A stretch of 64,000 nt of DNA from Mycolicibacterium arenosum (GTDB lineage Bacteria; Actinomycetota; Actinomycetes; Mycobacteriales; Mycobacteriaceae). The notes under the pieces were generated by a model. The model was not told the DNA's origin. It saw only the letters and a list, made by a program, of their open reading frames with translations, and did not search any database. This document shows, piece after piece, positions 43,391 to 51,740 of the stretch; positions within the stretch are counted from its first letter, which is position 1, and each line of letters opens with the position of its first letter. The translations under genes and the position numbers were made by a program. The stretch covers positions 62,001-126,000 of the forward strand of contig NZ_JANDBD010000016.1 in the NCBI RefSeq assembly GCF_024320865.1. The letters are read 5' to 3'.

Positions 43391-44539
43391 CTACGGCCCC
43401 CAGGCGGGACGGTTCAGCGCGGCGGACTTCTTGCCGAGTTTGCCGCTGCGAACCTGGGCGGCCAGGCTGTCCAGGATCACCCGCGAGCTCATCAGCGCCG
43501 TCTGCTCGGCCCAGTCGTAGGGTGGCGAGCACTCGACGACCTCGATGCCGGCCAGCCCCGGTTCGGAGATCATCTTCACCAGGTTGAGCGCCTCGCGCGG
43601 CAGCAGTCCGCCCGGCTCCGGCCAGCCGGTGCCCGGCACGAAACCCGCGTCGATGACGTCGATGTCGAAGGACAGGTAGACCGCCTTCGCGCCCTTCCAC
43701 GCGATCTCGAGGGCCGTCTCGGCGATCTTCTCGATCCCGACCCGCTCGACATCGCCGACGGTGATGACCGTCGACTTCCGGTCCCGGCCCACCTTCACGC
43801 CCTCGCGCGGACTCTGCCAGCCGCCGATCCCGATCTGTACGAGGTTGGTGGCCGGCGCGTTCTTGATGTTCGTCGCGTGGAACCAGGGGGTGGTGTGCAT
43901 GCGCTCGTCGAGGTCGGTCTCCTGGGTGTCGACGTGGCGGTCGAAGTGGATGATGCCGATGTTGCCGTCCATGTACGGCGCCAGCCCGCGGATGGTGGGG
44001 AAGCCGATCGAGTGGTCGCCGCCCAGCACGATCGGCATCACGCCCTTCTGTGCGACGTGCGCCATCGCCTGGCTGATCTGATCGAACGACTTCTCGAGGT
44101 TGCCGGGGATGGTGAAGACGTCGCCGATGTCGACCATGTTCAACTGCTCGCGCAGATCGACGCCGGATTCGTAGTTGTAGGTGCCGAACAGGTTGGTCGA
44201 GCGGCGGATGCCCTGCGGGCCGAACCGGGTGCCGGGTCGGTACGTGGCACCCGCGTCGAGAGGCACCCCGAAGATGGCGACCTCGGCGTCGTCGACCTCG
44301 TTGACGTCCTCGATGAACGGGCACTTCAGGAACGTGCCGCGCTCACCGGCGAAGTGCGGCTTCTCGCCGCGGACGAACGTCGAGATGGTCCGGTCGTTGA
44401 TGGTCGGGGCGGCCTCCAGGCCGTAGCTGAGACCGCGTTCGATCTCCTCGCGCAGCCGCCGGTCGCCCAGGTTGGCCTCGGCCTGCTGGGCCCATGCGCC
44501 TTCGGCGTTGGGAAGGTTGGGGTCGGGTAGTCCGGACAT
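43391..44539 (-). CDS. Arginase-family ureohydrolase (agmatinase-like; candidate guanidine hydrolase)
   Basis: 382 residues. The binuclear metal ligands of the ureohydrolase fold are complete: His176 (GGDHS), Asp200, His202 and Asp204 (HFDRHVDT), and Asp292/Asp294 (SFDIDVID), followed by PGTGWPEPGG. Compared with classical agmatinases (about 300-320 residues, DAHTD) it has an N-terminal extension of ~70 residues and DRHVD in place of DAHTD. Both traits recall the group containing the nickel-dependent guanidine hydrolases (from memory). The divergent symporter is preceded by a guanidine-I riboswitch, which supports guanidine or a derivative as substrate (inference). Agmatinase or guanidinobutyrase remain possible. 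The ATG at 44539 has GAGGAG. Confidence 0.85.
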   Translation of the reverse strand: MSGLPDPNLPNAEGAWAQQAEANLGDRRLREEIERGLSYGLEAAPTINDRTISTFVRGEKPHFAGERGTFLKCPFIEDVNEVDDAEVAIFGVPLDAGATYRPGTRFGPQGIRRSTNLFGTYNYESGVDLREQLNMVDIGDVFTIPGNLEKSFDQISQAMAHVAQKGVMPIVLGGDHSIGFPTIRGLAPYMDGNIGIIHFDRHVDTQETDLDERMHTTPWFHATNIKNAPATNLVQIGIGGWQSPREGVKVGRDRKSTVITVGDVERVGIEKIAETALEIAWKGAKAVYLSFDIDVIDAGFVPGTGWPEPGGLLPREALNLVKMISEPGLAGIEVVECSPPYDWAEQTALMSSRVILDSLAAQVRSGKLGKKSAALNRPAWGP

Positions 44540-44740
44540 GACGCTCCTCACGCGCCGTCTTGTCGCTGACCGGGTACGACGCACCTCGTCCGGGGAACCG
44601 ATTCGCGCGGCCCCTGCGGCAATTGTTGGCACACCCGCGAATTCCTGTCCAGCGCTGAAGGAAACGTGGCGTTAACAGTCCGCGCGAACCACCGTAACGA
44701 GCTGGGGCTTTTCTGGTCTCGACTCACGCGAAATCGTGGG
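44540..44740. other. Intergenic region between ureohydrolase and riboswitch
   Basis: A 201-base stretch that must hold the divergent promoters of the ureohydrolase and of the riboswitch-symporter transcript. I see no clear SigA -35/-10 pair, long inverted repeat or open reading frame in it. A GTTAAC at about 44671 is the only notable AT-rich patch. Confidence 0.5.
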
Positions 44741-44857
44741 GCGCGCCTAGGGTTCCGTCGGACGTGCACGTGCACGGCCGGGTCTGGTCCGAGAGGCGCA
44801 GGCATTCGCGCAGGGCTGCACGGATGTTCCACGGAGGGAGAAAAGCCCGGGAGACTC
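44741..44857 (+). promoter_or_regulatory. Guanidine-I (ykkC-yxkD) riboswitch
   Basis: The conserved core of the guanidine-I aptamer is present in order and spacing: CTAGGGTTCCG at 44747-44757, GGTCTGGTCCGAGAG at 44781-44795, and a 3' block at 44831-44854 containing ACGGAGGGA and AAGCCCGGGAGA. The variable arm near 44796-44830 lies between. Directly after it, GACTC/GAGTC (44853-44857 and 44862-44866) can form a hairpin, while CTCC in its 5' arm could instead pair with GGAG at 44870-44873, the likely ribosome site of the symporter. A translational switch is therefore plausible (inference). Confidence 0.9.
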
Positions 44858-44882
44858 CAACGAGTCATGGGAGCTCCGAATC

Positions 44883-46424
44883 ATGATCCTCCTCGGTGTA
44901 GGCATCAGCATCGCCCTCGTCGTCCTCGTCGGTTTCTACGTGTCCAAACGGATCGAGGGCGACAGCAGTAACTTTCTCGTCGGCGGCCGGATGCTGCCGT
45001 TCTGGTTGGTGGGCGGCGCTCTGATGGGCTCAGCCGTCGATACCAACGCGACTCTCGGAAACACCGATCTGGCTTACGAATTCGGCTTCTGGGCCGGTGC
45101 CACGCTGCCGCTGGGCCTGGCGTTGTGCCTACTGCTCACGGGCCTCTTCTTCGCCAAGCCGATGAACCGGATGGGGCTGACGTCCTTCCCCGACTTCTAC
45201 CGGCTGAGATTCGGCCGGTCGGTCGAGGTCGGCGCGTCCCTCCTGCTGGCCGTCGCGTTCTGCATGCTGGTTGCGGGCAACCTCGTCGCGGGCGGACTGC
45301 TCTTCGACTACTTCCTCGGGGTGCCGTACTGGTTGGGCACCATCATCATCGCGGTGATCGCGGTGGCCTACACCGGGACCGGCGGTCTGATCGCCGACGC
45401 CTACACCGCGATCATCCAGATGTCGCTGGTGCTCATCGGCGCCATCGGGCTGCTGATCTGGATGATCAGCACGCACGGACTCGACATCGCCGAAGGCACC
45501 GGCCCGTTGGCGCTCGGCCAGCTCTCCGATCCGGCTCAGGGCGCGGTGATCAACTGGGCGACGCTCATCGCGCTGGGCATCGGCGACGTGGTGGCGATCG
45601 ACTTCATGCAGCGGGTGTTCGCCGCGAAGAACCCGGAGTCCGCTCAGAAGGCGTGTTTCAGCGCCGCCACCGGCACCGCGCTGATCTGCGTGCCGTTCGG
45701 CCTGGTGGTGCTCGCGGCGCACTCGTTCCTGCCCGACGAACTCGACGGCCCGGTGCTGTTCGTGCTGCTGGACCAGTACGCGCCGGTGGCGCTGACGGTG
45801 ATCGTGCTGTGCGGTCTGGTCGGCGCGTCGATGTCGACCGCCAACGGCGCGATCCTGGCGATCTCCAACGTGTGCGTACGCAACCTCGGCGGGGTGCGCC
45901 GGGTGCACGTGCCGGGTCAGCCCGACCCGCTGCTGAAGGCCACCCGCATCGCGATGGTGCCGATGACCCTGTTCTCGATCGCCCTCGCGCTCTACGTCCA
46001 GCAGACCGGCATCCTGCTGACCCTCGCGTTCGACCTGCTGCTGGCCTGCCTCGCGGTGCCGTTCATCGCCGGTCTGTACTGGCGCCGCGGGACGGTAAAG
46101 GCAGCGCTCGCCGCGATGGCGGTGGGCTTCGTCGTGCGCGTCGGGCTGTTCGTGCTGACGCCGACGATCTACGGCGTCGAGAACACCATCCTGTACATCC
46201 CCAACGCTCTGGTCGGGGCGACGTTCGACGGGTGGCCGACGTTCATCGCCTTCGCTGCGGCGATCGCGACCTACGTGGCGGTGTCGCTCGCGATGCCACC
46301 GGCGACGTTGCGGGGCCTGGACATTCAGGTCGCCCAGGACGTCGACGACGCGCTCGACGACCCGGACCGCTTCGAACACGATGAGGCCGCGCCGGCGAAA
46401 GCGGCTGCGGCCGAGTCGGTCTGA
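44883..46424 (+). CDS. Sodium:solute symporter under guanidine-I riboswitch control
   Basis: 513 residues with about 13 membrane helices, SSS (SLC5-like) family. It begins directly with a helix (LLGVGISIALVVLVGFYVSKR), then GGRMLPFWLVGGALMGS and the later AYTGTGGLIADAYTAIIQM typical of the core. The last ~40 residues are acidic, cytoplasmic. SSS transporters take up small polar solutes with sodium; the riboswitch 26 bases upstream points to guanidine, urea or a guanidino compound. The ATG at 44883 has GGGAG at 44869-44873. It converges on cobS, 12 bases away. Confidence 0.92.
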   Translation: MILLGVGISIALVVLVGFYVSKRIEGDSSNFLVGGRMLPFWLVGGALMGSAVDTNATLGNTDLAYEFGFWAGATLPLGLALCLLLTGLFFAKPMNRMGLTSFPDFYRLRFGRSVEVGASLLLAVAFCMLVAGNLVAGGLLFDYFLGVPYWLGTIIIAVIAVAYTGTGGLIADAYTAIIQMSLVLIGAIGLLIWMISTHGLDIAEGTGPLALGQLSDPAQGAVINWATLIALGIGDVVAIDFMQRVFAAKNPESAQKACFSAATGTALICVPFGLVVLAAHSFLPDELDGPVLFVLLDQYAPVALTVIVLCGLVGASMSTANGAILAISNVCVRNLGGVRRVHVPGQPDPLLKATRIAMVPMTLFSIALALYVQQTGILLTLAFDLLLACLAVPFIAGLYWRRGTVKAALAAMAVGFVVRVGLFVLTPTIYGVENTILYIPNALVGATFDGWPTFIAFAAAIATYVAVSLAMPPATLRGLDIQVAQDVDDALDDPDRFEHDEAAPAKAAAAESV

Positions 46425-46436
46425 CTCAGCGGCTCG

Positions 46437-47162
46437 TCAGCCGATCGCCAGACCCAGAGCGGTCAGCGTGGTCGTGACCTCGATGGCCGCCCCGAGCACG
46501 TCACCGGTGATGCCGCCGAAGCGGTGCACGCAGTGCGCCACCAGCACCACGGTGACGAGGAGCGCGCCCAGCACGGACGCCGGTCCCTGCCATGGTCGCG
46601 GGGTGGCGAACACGGCAGCGCCCGCGACCGCCGCGACCCACAGTGCGGCCACCCACCGCGGTTGCGTACCCGCCACTAACGCTCCCAGCGTGCTTCCCTC
46701 GGCGGCGGGAACCGAGCGCAGGCACGCGAGGACGGCGGCCACCCGGCCCGCGGTCACGGCGACGACGACCGCGACGAGTCCCGTCGCCGAGAAGGCCAGC
46801 CCCTGCAGGCCGAGGGCGAGCACCAGAGCCGTCACGCCGAACGGCCCCGCGGTGCCGTCGCGCATCACCGCCAGCGCCCGCTCGGGCGGGCCGTAGCAGC
46901 CGAGTCCGTCCACGGTGTCGGAGAGGCCGTCGACGTGCATCCCGCGGGTCAGCAGGACCAGCACGGTGACCGCGAGGAACCCGGCCAGCACGCTGCCCGG
47001 TCCGAACGCGTGCCCGGCGCCCCACACGGTGGCGGCCGCCGCGACGCCGAGGGTGATGCCGACGATCGGCAGCGCGGTCAGCGCACCACGGCCGACCGGA
47101 TGCCGGGTGCTGACCGGAAACACGGTCGCAAACGCGAAAGCCCCTGCCAGGGAGGCGATCAC
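46437..47162 (-). CDS. cobS: Adenosylcobinamide-GDP ribazoletransferase
   Basis: 241 residues, polytopic membrane protein of the CobS/CobV family, joining adenosylcobinamide-GDP with alpha-ribazole to make adenosylcobalamin. The metal-binding signature is GMHVDGLSDTVDGLGCYG; the N-terminal block is FATVFPVSTRHP. The GTG start lies in a GTGA overlap with cobT, so translation is coupled. Frames extending further upstream read through cobT and are rejected. Confidence 0.94.
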   Translation of the reverse strand: MIASLAGAFAFATVFPVSTRHPVGRGALTALPIVGITLGVAAAATVWGAGHAFGPGSVLAGFLAVTVLVLLTRGMHVDGLSDTVDGLGCYGPPERALAVMRDGTAGPFGVTALVLALGLQGLAFSATGLVAVVVAVTAGRVAAVLACLRSVPAAEGSTLGALVAGTQPRWVAALWVAAVAGAAVFATPRPWQGPASVLGALLVTVVLVAHCVHRFGGITGDVLGAAIEVTTTLTALGLAIG

Positions 47163-48226
47163 GGCCCGGCGCCACCGTCGTTGACGGACGCCTCGCCGAA
47201 CGTCGCCATCTCGGCCAGCGTCGCCACCGCGGCACGCACCACGGACAGTGCCACCACGGCGCCGGTACCCTCGCCCAGTCGCATGCCGAGGTCGACGATC
47301 GGTTCGAGTTGCAGGCGCTGCAAGGCCAGTGAGTGCGCGGGTTCCGTGGACCGGTGCCCGGCCCGCCACCAGCGCTGTGCTCCGGGCGCCATCCGTTCGG
47401 CCACCAGTGCCGCCGCCGTCACCACGACACCGTCCAGCAGGACCGGGGTGCGGCGCACCGCGGCCTGAGCCAGGAAGCCCGCCACGGCGGCGAGGTCGGC
47501 CCCGCCGCAGACCCGGAGCAGGCCCAGCGGATCGGCCGACATGCCGCGCGCCCGGTACATCGCGTCGCGGATCGCAGCGGTCTTACGCGCCCAGCCGCCG
47601 TCGTCGACGCCGGTGCCCCGCCCGACGATCGCAACGGGCTCGGAGTCGGTGAGTACCGCGATCAACGTCGTTGCCGCCGTGGTGTTTCCGATGCCCATAT
47701 CGCCGGCGATCAGCAGATCGGCGCCGGAGTCCACCTCCTGATCGGCGATGCAGCGCCCCGCTTCGACGGCGGCGACGGTCTCCTCGGGGCTGAGCGCGTC
47801 GGCCACCGCGATGTTCCCGCTGCCGCGCCGAACCTTGTGCGCGCCGACCTCGGGGGACAGCGGCGCATCGCAGTCCACGGCGATGTCGACGACGCGCACC
47901 GTCGCGCCCGCCAGGCCCGCCAGCACGTTGATCGCCGCGCCGCCCGCCGCGAAGTTGGCGACCATCTGCGCCGTCACCTCGGAGGGGAACGCCGACACTC
48001 CGGCCGCGGTGACACCGTGGTCACCGGCGAAGACGACAACCCGCGGTCTGTCGAACTGCGTTGGCGGACAAGCACCCTGGCACGACGCAACCCACACGGA
48101 CAGGTCCTCGAGCCTGCCGAGGGCACCCGCCGGCTTGGTCAGCGTGAGCTGGCGAGCGAGTGCCGCTTCCGCGGCGTCGGAGTCGGGGGCGTCGATCGGA
48201 GGAAACGGCGTCATCGGATCCGTCAC
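47159..48226 (-). CDS. cobT: Nicotinate-nucleotide-dimethylbenzimidazole phosphoribosyltransferase
   Basis: 355 residues. CobT makes alpha-ribazole phosphate from dimethylbenzimidazole and nicotinate mononucleotide. Motifs are VFAGDHGVTAAGVSAFPSEVT, GDMGIGNTTAA and the catalytic glutamate in LGEGTGAVV. The GTG at 48226 overlaps the cobU stop (GTGA); ATG 48214 is an alternative. In M. tuberculosis cobT-cobS are adjacent (Rv2207-Rv2208) but cobU is elsewhere. Confidence 0.94.
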   Translation of the reverse strand: MTDPMTPFPPIDAPDSDAAEAALARQLTLTKPAGALGRLEDLSVWVASCQGACPPTQFDRPRVVVFAGDHGVTAAGVSAFPSEVTAQMVANFAAGGAAINVLAGLAGATVRVVDIAVDCDAPLSPEVGAHKVRRGSGNIAVADALSPEETVAAVEAGRCIADQEVDSGADLLIAGDMGIGNTTAATTLIAVLTDSEPVAIVGRGTGVDDGGWARKTAAIRDAMYRARGMSADPLGLLRVCGGADLAAVAGFLAQAAVRRTPVLLDGVVVTAAALVAERMAPGAQRWWRAGHRSTEPAHSLALQRLQLEPIVDLGMRLGEGTGAVVALSVVRAAVATLAEMATFGEASVNDGGAGP

Positions 48227-48753
48227 GACGTCTTCTTGATCATCAACGGCACCCCCGCGACCACCAGTGCGACGCGATCGCACACCGCAGCCAGGCGCTG
48301 ATTCACCTCACCCAGCGCGTCGGCGAAGAGCCGACCGGATTCGGTCGCGGGCACCACCGACAACCCGACCTCCGGGCTCACCAGCACCAGGGGGCCCTCG
48401 AAGTCACCGACGGCCTCGACGAGCGCGGTCGCGTCGTCGGCCACCGAACCGCCCGTCCACGCCGCGGTGCGATCCATGGCAGCCACCAGCCAGCCGCCGA
48501 CATCGTCGACGAGCGTCGCCGTCACGGGGTCGGACGTCAACTGCGCTGCGACATCACGGGTCTCAACGGTGATCCAGCCCTCGGGGCGGCGGTCGCGATG
48601 GGCGGAGACCCGCGCCGACCAGTCGGGGTCGGAACTGACGGCACCGGTCGCGAGATAGCGCACGGGGTCGGCGGAACCGGTGGCGTCGGTGATCGCCGCT
48701 TCCGCCCACGCCGACTTGCCCGAACGGATTCCGCCGAGAGCCAGGACTCGCAA
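48223..48753 (-). CDS. cobU: Adenosylcobinamide kinase / guanylyltransferase
   Basis: 176 residues. CobU phosphorylates adenosylcobinamide and then attaches GMP. The P-loop GGIRSGKSAWAE is at the N-terminus, followed by VRYLATG and SAHRDRRPEGWITVET, and the later LVLVSPEVGLSVVP with LGEVNQRLA. With cobT and cobS it forms the complete nucleotide-loop assembly set in one coupled operon. It starts ten bases after the DUF3043 gene. Confidence 0.94.
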   Translation of the reverse strand: MRVLALGGIRSGKSAWAEAAITDATGSADPVRYLATGAVSSDPDWSARVSAHRDRRPEGWITVETRDVAAQLTSDPVTATLVDDVGGWLVAAMDRTAAWTGGSVADDATALVEAVGDFEGPLVLVSPEVGLSVVPATESGRLFADALGEVNQRLAAVCDRVALVVAGVPLMIKKTS

Positions 48754-48763
48754 CCCCGCTGAC

Positions 48764-49468
48764 CTAAGCGACTTTGTCGCCGCGGTTGACCTGCGGGCGC
48801 GGCGCCCGCATCCGCCGAATCTGCGAGGCGCGGCTGGCGGCGTAGAAGCCCAGCTTCCACCCGCCTTCGGTGTTGTCGGGGAACTTCTCGTCGACCAGTT
48901 TGTTGACGCGCCTGCCCAGGAAGAAGCCGTCGATGAGCATGATCGCCAGCAGCACCATCAGGCCCCAGCTCGAGATCAGCTGCATGACAAGCGACTGCGA
49001 GGCGGGTACCGAGCCGACCGACAGCATCAAGAAGATCATGCCGAGGGCCACGGGCATGAACAGTCCGAGCAGGTTGCGCCGCGAGTCGACGACGTCGCGC
49101 ACGTAGCGGCGCACCGGTCCCTGATCGCGGGGCAGCAGGTACCTGTCCTCGCCGGCCATCATCCGTTCCCGGCGGTCGGCCATGTCGGCGCGGCGCTCGA
49201 GCTTCTCGGCCTTGCGCTCCTCCTTGGACAGCTTGGGGCGCGACGCCTTCAGCTCCTTGCGACGCTTGCGGGCCTCCGAGCTGGTGAGCGGTGCCGGTGC
49301 CACCGGACCGCGCTTGCGGGAGGCGTCGCGCTTGGGCGTCGGCCTGCCCTTGGGGGCGGTGCGGGGCTGGACGGTCTCGGACGCAACGGACCCCGCCTCC
49401 ACGGCCTCGGACTCGACGACGTCCGACTCGGCTTGCGAGTTGCCCTTCTTACGGCCCAGCAGATCCAC
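48764..49468 (-). CDS. DUF3043 membrane protein (Rv2206-like)
   Basis: 234 residues. A long basic, disordered N-terminal half (many Lys/Arg/Glu, residues 1-110) is followed by MMAGEDRYLLPRDQGPVRRYVRDVVDSRRN, two membrane helices (about 132-150 and 163-181) and a short cytoplasmic tail. The family is actinobacterial and of unknown function, and commonly neighbours cobalamin genes in mycobacteria. GTG 49468 is preferred; GTG 49474 is equally possible. It probably leads the cobU-cobT-cobS transcript. Confidence 0.85.
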   Translation of the reverse strand: MDLLGRKKGNSQAESDVVESEAVEAGSVASETVQPRTAPKGRPTPKRDASRKRGPVAPAPLTSSEARKRRKELKASRPKLSKEERKAEKLERRADMADRRERMMAGEDRYLLPRDQGPVRRYVRDVVDSRRNLLGLFMPVALGMIFLMLSVGSVPASQSLVMQLISSWGLMVLLAIMLIDGFFLGRRVNKLVDEKFPDNTEGGWKLGFYAASRASQIRRMRAPRPQVNRGDKVA

Positions 49469-49539
49469 GCCCACCAGGTTACTGACCTGCGCAACGCGCC
49501 CGGCATGCACCTCCGGTTGCGCCGACATACCCTGCTGTC

Positions 49540-50601
49540 ATGACCGGCAGGGCGCTGCGCGTACTGATCGCCCCGGACTGCTACGGCGACAGCCTGACCG
49601 CGGTTCAGGCCGCCCGCGCGATCGCCGACGGGTGGCGGGCCGGGCGTGCCGACGACGACGTGACCCTGGCCCCGCAGTCCGACGGCGGACCCGGTTTCGT
49701 CGACGTCCTGGCCAGCCGGCTCGGGGAACGTCGCACCGCCACGGTGTCGGGCCCGCTCGACGCCGACGTCGAGGCCGAGTGGGTCTACGACGCCGACTCG
49801 GCGACGGCCTACCTCGAGTGCGCCCAGGCGTGCGGCCTCGCGCTGCTCCCCGACGGGCCGACCGTCGAGACGGCGCTGGCCGCCCACAGCGGAGGCGTCG
49901 GGCAGCTGATCGACGCGGCCCTCGAAGCGGGTGCCCGACGGATCGTCATCGGGCTGGGCGGCAGTGCCTGCACCGACGGCGGCCGCGGCCTGGTCGACGC
50001 GCTCGGCGGTCTTGCGGCGGCGCGGGAGCGGCTCGCCGGCATCGAGCTGATCGCGGCATCCGACGTCGAGCATCCGCTGCTGGGGCCGATGGGCGCCGCC
50101 GTGGTGTTCGGCCCGCAGAAGGGCGCGGACGAGGCGACCGTCGCGGCCCTCGAGCAGCGTCTCACCGACTGGTCCGCCGAACTGGCCGACATCGCGGGGC
50201 GCGACATCGCGGCTGAATCGGGCGCGGGTGCCGCGGGCGGGCTGGGCGCGGCGCTGCTGGCGCTGGGTGCGCGTCGCGAGTCGGGCGCCGCGGTGATCGC
50301 CGAGCACACCGACCTGGCGTCCGATCTCGCCGACGCGGAGATAATCGTCACAGGCGAGGGCCGCTTCGACGACCAGTCGCTGCACGGCAAGGTGGTCAGC
50401 GCGCTGGCCGCGGGTGCCGGTGCCGCACGGGTCGTGGTCCTCGCAGGTCAGGTCACGCTCGACGAGGCGGCACTGCACGGCGCGGGGATCGCGGCGGCAC
50501 ACTCGATCGCCGACTACGCCGGTTCCGTCCAGCTGGCGATGGACGATGCGGCCAACCAGCTCACGGGTCTGGCGCGGCGCACGGCCGCCGGCTGGCGGTG
50601 A
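49540..50601 (+). CDS. Glycerate kinase
   Basis: 353 residues of the GlxK/GarK glycerate 2-kinase family. It starts with VLIAPDCYGDSLTAVQAARAIADGW, and has the glycine-rich GLGGSACTDGGRGLVDALGG and FGPQKGADEATVAALE blocks, then ITGEGRFDDQSLHGKVVSALA-type sequence near the end. It phosphorylates glycerate to feed glycolysis. It lies 71 bases after and divergent from the DUF3043 gene. Equivalent to Rv2205c. Confidence 0.93.
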   Translation: MTGRALRVLIAPDCYGDSLTAVQAARAIADGWRAGRADDDVTLAPQSDGGPGFVDVLASRLGERRTATVSGPLDADVEAEWVYDADSATAYLECAQACGLALLPDGPTVETALAAHSGGVGQLIDAALEAGARRIVIGLGGSACTDGGRGLVDALGGLAAARERLAGIELIAASDVEHPLLGPMGAAVVFGPQKGADEATVAALEQRLTDWSAELADIAGRDIAAESGAGAAGGLGAALLALGARRESGAAVIAEHTDLASDLADAEIIVTGEGRFDDQSLHGKVVSALAAGAGAARVVVLAGQVTLDEAALHGAGIAAAHSIADYAGSVQLAMDDAANQLTGLARRTAAGWR

Positions 50602-50671
50602 GAGGCGGGGAATAACGCCCCGGCAGGGTACCGTTGAGGAAGTTCGAGCCTATTACCTCAGGAGAGAATCG

Positions 50672-51034
50672 ATGACTGTCCAGGACGAGTCGACGACCAG
50701 CACCGCTGCACACGGCGCCATCCTGACCGAAGCCGCGTCGGTGAAAGCCAAGGCCCTCATGGAGCAGGAGGGCCGCGACGACGTGTTCCTCCGGATCACG
50801 GTGGAGCCGGGCGGCTGTGCGGGACTGCGTTACAAGCTCGAGTTCGACGATCGCAGCCAGGACGGCGACCTCGACGTCGACTTCAACGGCGTCACGCTGA
50901 CCGTCGACCGCATGAGCGCCCCCTACCTGCAGGACGCGCAGATCGACTTCGTCGACGCGCTGAGCGGCGGGGGCTTCACGATCAACAACCCCAACGCCAC
51001 CGGCTCGTGCGCCTGCGGCGATTCGTTCAACTGA
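50672..51034 (+). CDS. A-type iron-sulphur cluster carrier (IscA/ErpA-like)
   Basis: 120 residues. The three cluster-binding cysteines of A-type carriers are Cys49 (GGCAG), Cys113 and Cys115 (SCACGDSF). It hands Fe-S clusters to target enzymes; possible clients here include the radical SAM enzyme LipA and the Rieske protein QcrA. The ATG at 50672 has AGGAGAGA at good spacing, so an upstream in-frame extension overlapping glycerate kinase is not used. Equivalent to Rv2204c. Confidence 0.93.
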   Translation: MTVQDESTTSTAAHGAILTEAASVKAKALMEQEGRDDVFLRITVEPGGCAGLRYKLEFDDRSQDGDLDVDFNGVTLTVDRMSAPYLQDAQIDFVDALSGGGFTINNPNATGSCACGDSFN

Positions 51035-51035
51035 G

Positions 51036-51665
51036 TTAGAACGGACCCGCGTTACGCGGTAGGTAGGAGCAGACCAGCTGCCGGTCGCCCTGCACCAGGA
51101 TCTGTGCGACCGCCTGGCGCTCCGTGGCGGTCCCGCTGCGTCCAGCCGACTTCGCGTCCATGCTGAACAGCACTTGGGCCTGGCTGGGCGACAGCTCGAC
51201 GATCTTGTCGATCGTCGTGACCTCCGCGCTGCTGAACTGCCGTCGGAACGTCTCGCTGGCCAGATTCGCCAGCGCCATGTCCGCCTGCTTGTCCTTCACG
51301 GCGTCGAACAGACCGCACGACGCGTGTTCGGCGATGATCTCGTCCTTGCCCTGCGTCAGGGCGTCCAGATACTCCTGAATGGCCGCTTTGGCCGAATCCG
51401 GAGTGAGCGCCGTCGACGCGGTGGGCTCGGGGCCGCGTTCGGCGAAGACGATCGTCGCTGCGACCGCGGCCACCATGACGGCCACCAGGACGCCGAGGGC
51501 GATCAACACGACGCGCCGTCTGCGCGGCGCTTTCGGGTACTCGACGGGCGGCGGCAGCGTGCCGGGGTACGGCGAGGGCACCTGCGGACCGCCGAACGTG
51601 GAAAGGGGCTGCTGCGGCGACGTTCCCGGATAAGGGGATTCGGGGTACGGAAGAGGACCGGCCAT
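51036..51665 (-). CDS. Single-pass membrane protein with Pro-rich N-terminus (Rv2203-like)
   Basis: 209 residues. Residues 1-48 are Pro/Tyr-rich and cytoplasmic, ending in a positive KAPRRRR. One helix (about 50-74) is followed by an exported domain starting with SAKAAIQEYLDALTQGKDEII, a helical pattern like small DUF4878-type or lumazine-binding-like domains, with one cysteine pair (AEHASC, QLVCSYL). No function is known. It is convergent with the Fe-S carrier (one base between stops) and divergent from adoK. Confidence 0.8.
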   Translation of the reverse strand: MAGPLPYPESPYPGTSPQQPLSTFGGPQVPSPYPGTLPPPVEYPKAPRRRRVVLIALGVLVAVMVAAVAATIVFAERGPEPTASTALTPDSAKAAIQEYLDALTQGKDEIIAEHASCGLFDAVKDKQADMALANLASETFRRQFSSAEVTTIDKIVELSPSQAQVLFSMDAKSAGRSGTATERQAVAQILVQGDRQLVCSYLPRNAGPF

Positions 51666-51740
51666 GACGTTGTTAGGCTAGCGCACCAACCAGGGGTTTA
51701 CTTCCGGCAAACGACCGACTCGAACGAAGGGTGACGCTGC

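Noticed and set aside
49469..49539. Cobalamin riboswitch ahead of the DUF3043-cobU-cobT-cobS run
   Set aside because: Gap is too short and no B12-box-like sequence is seen.
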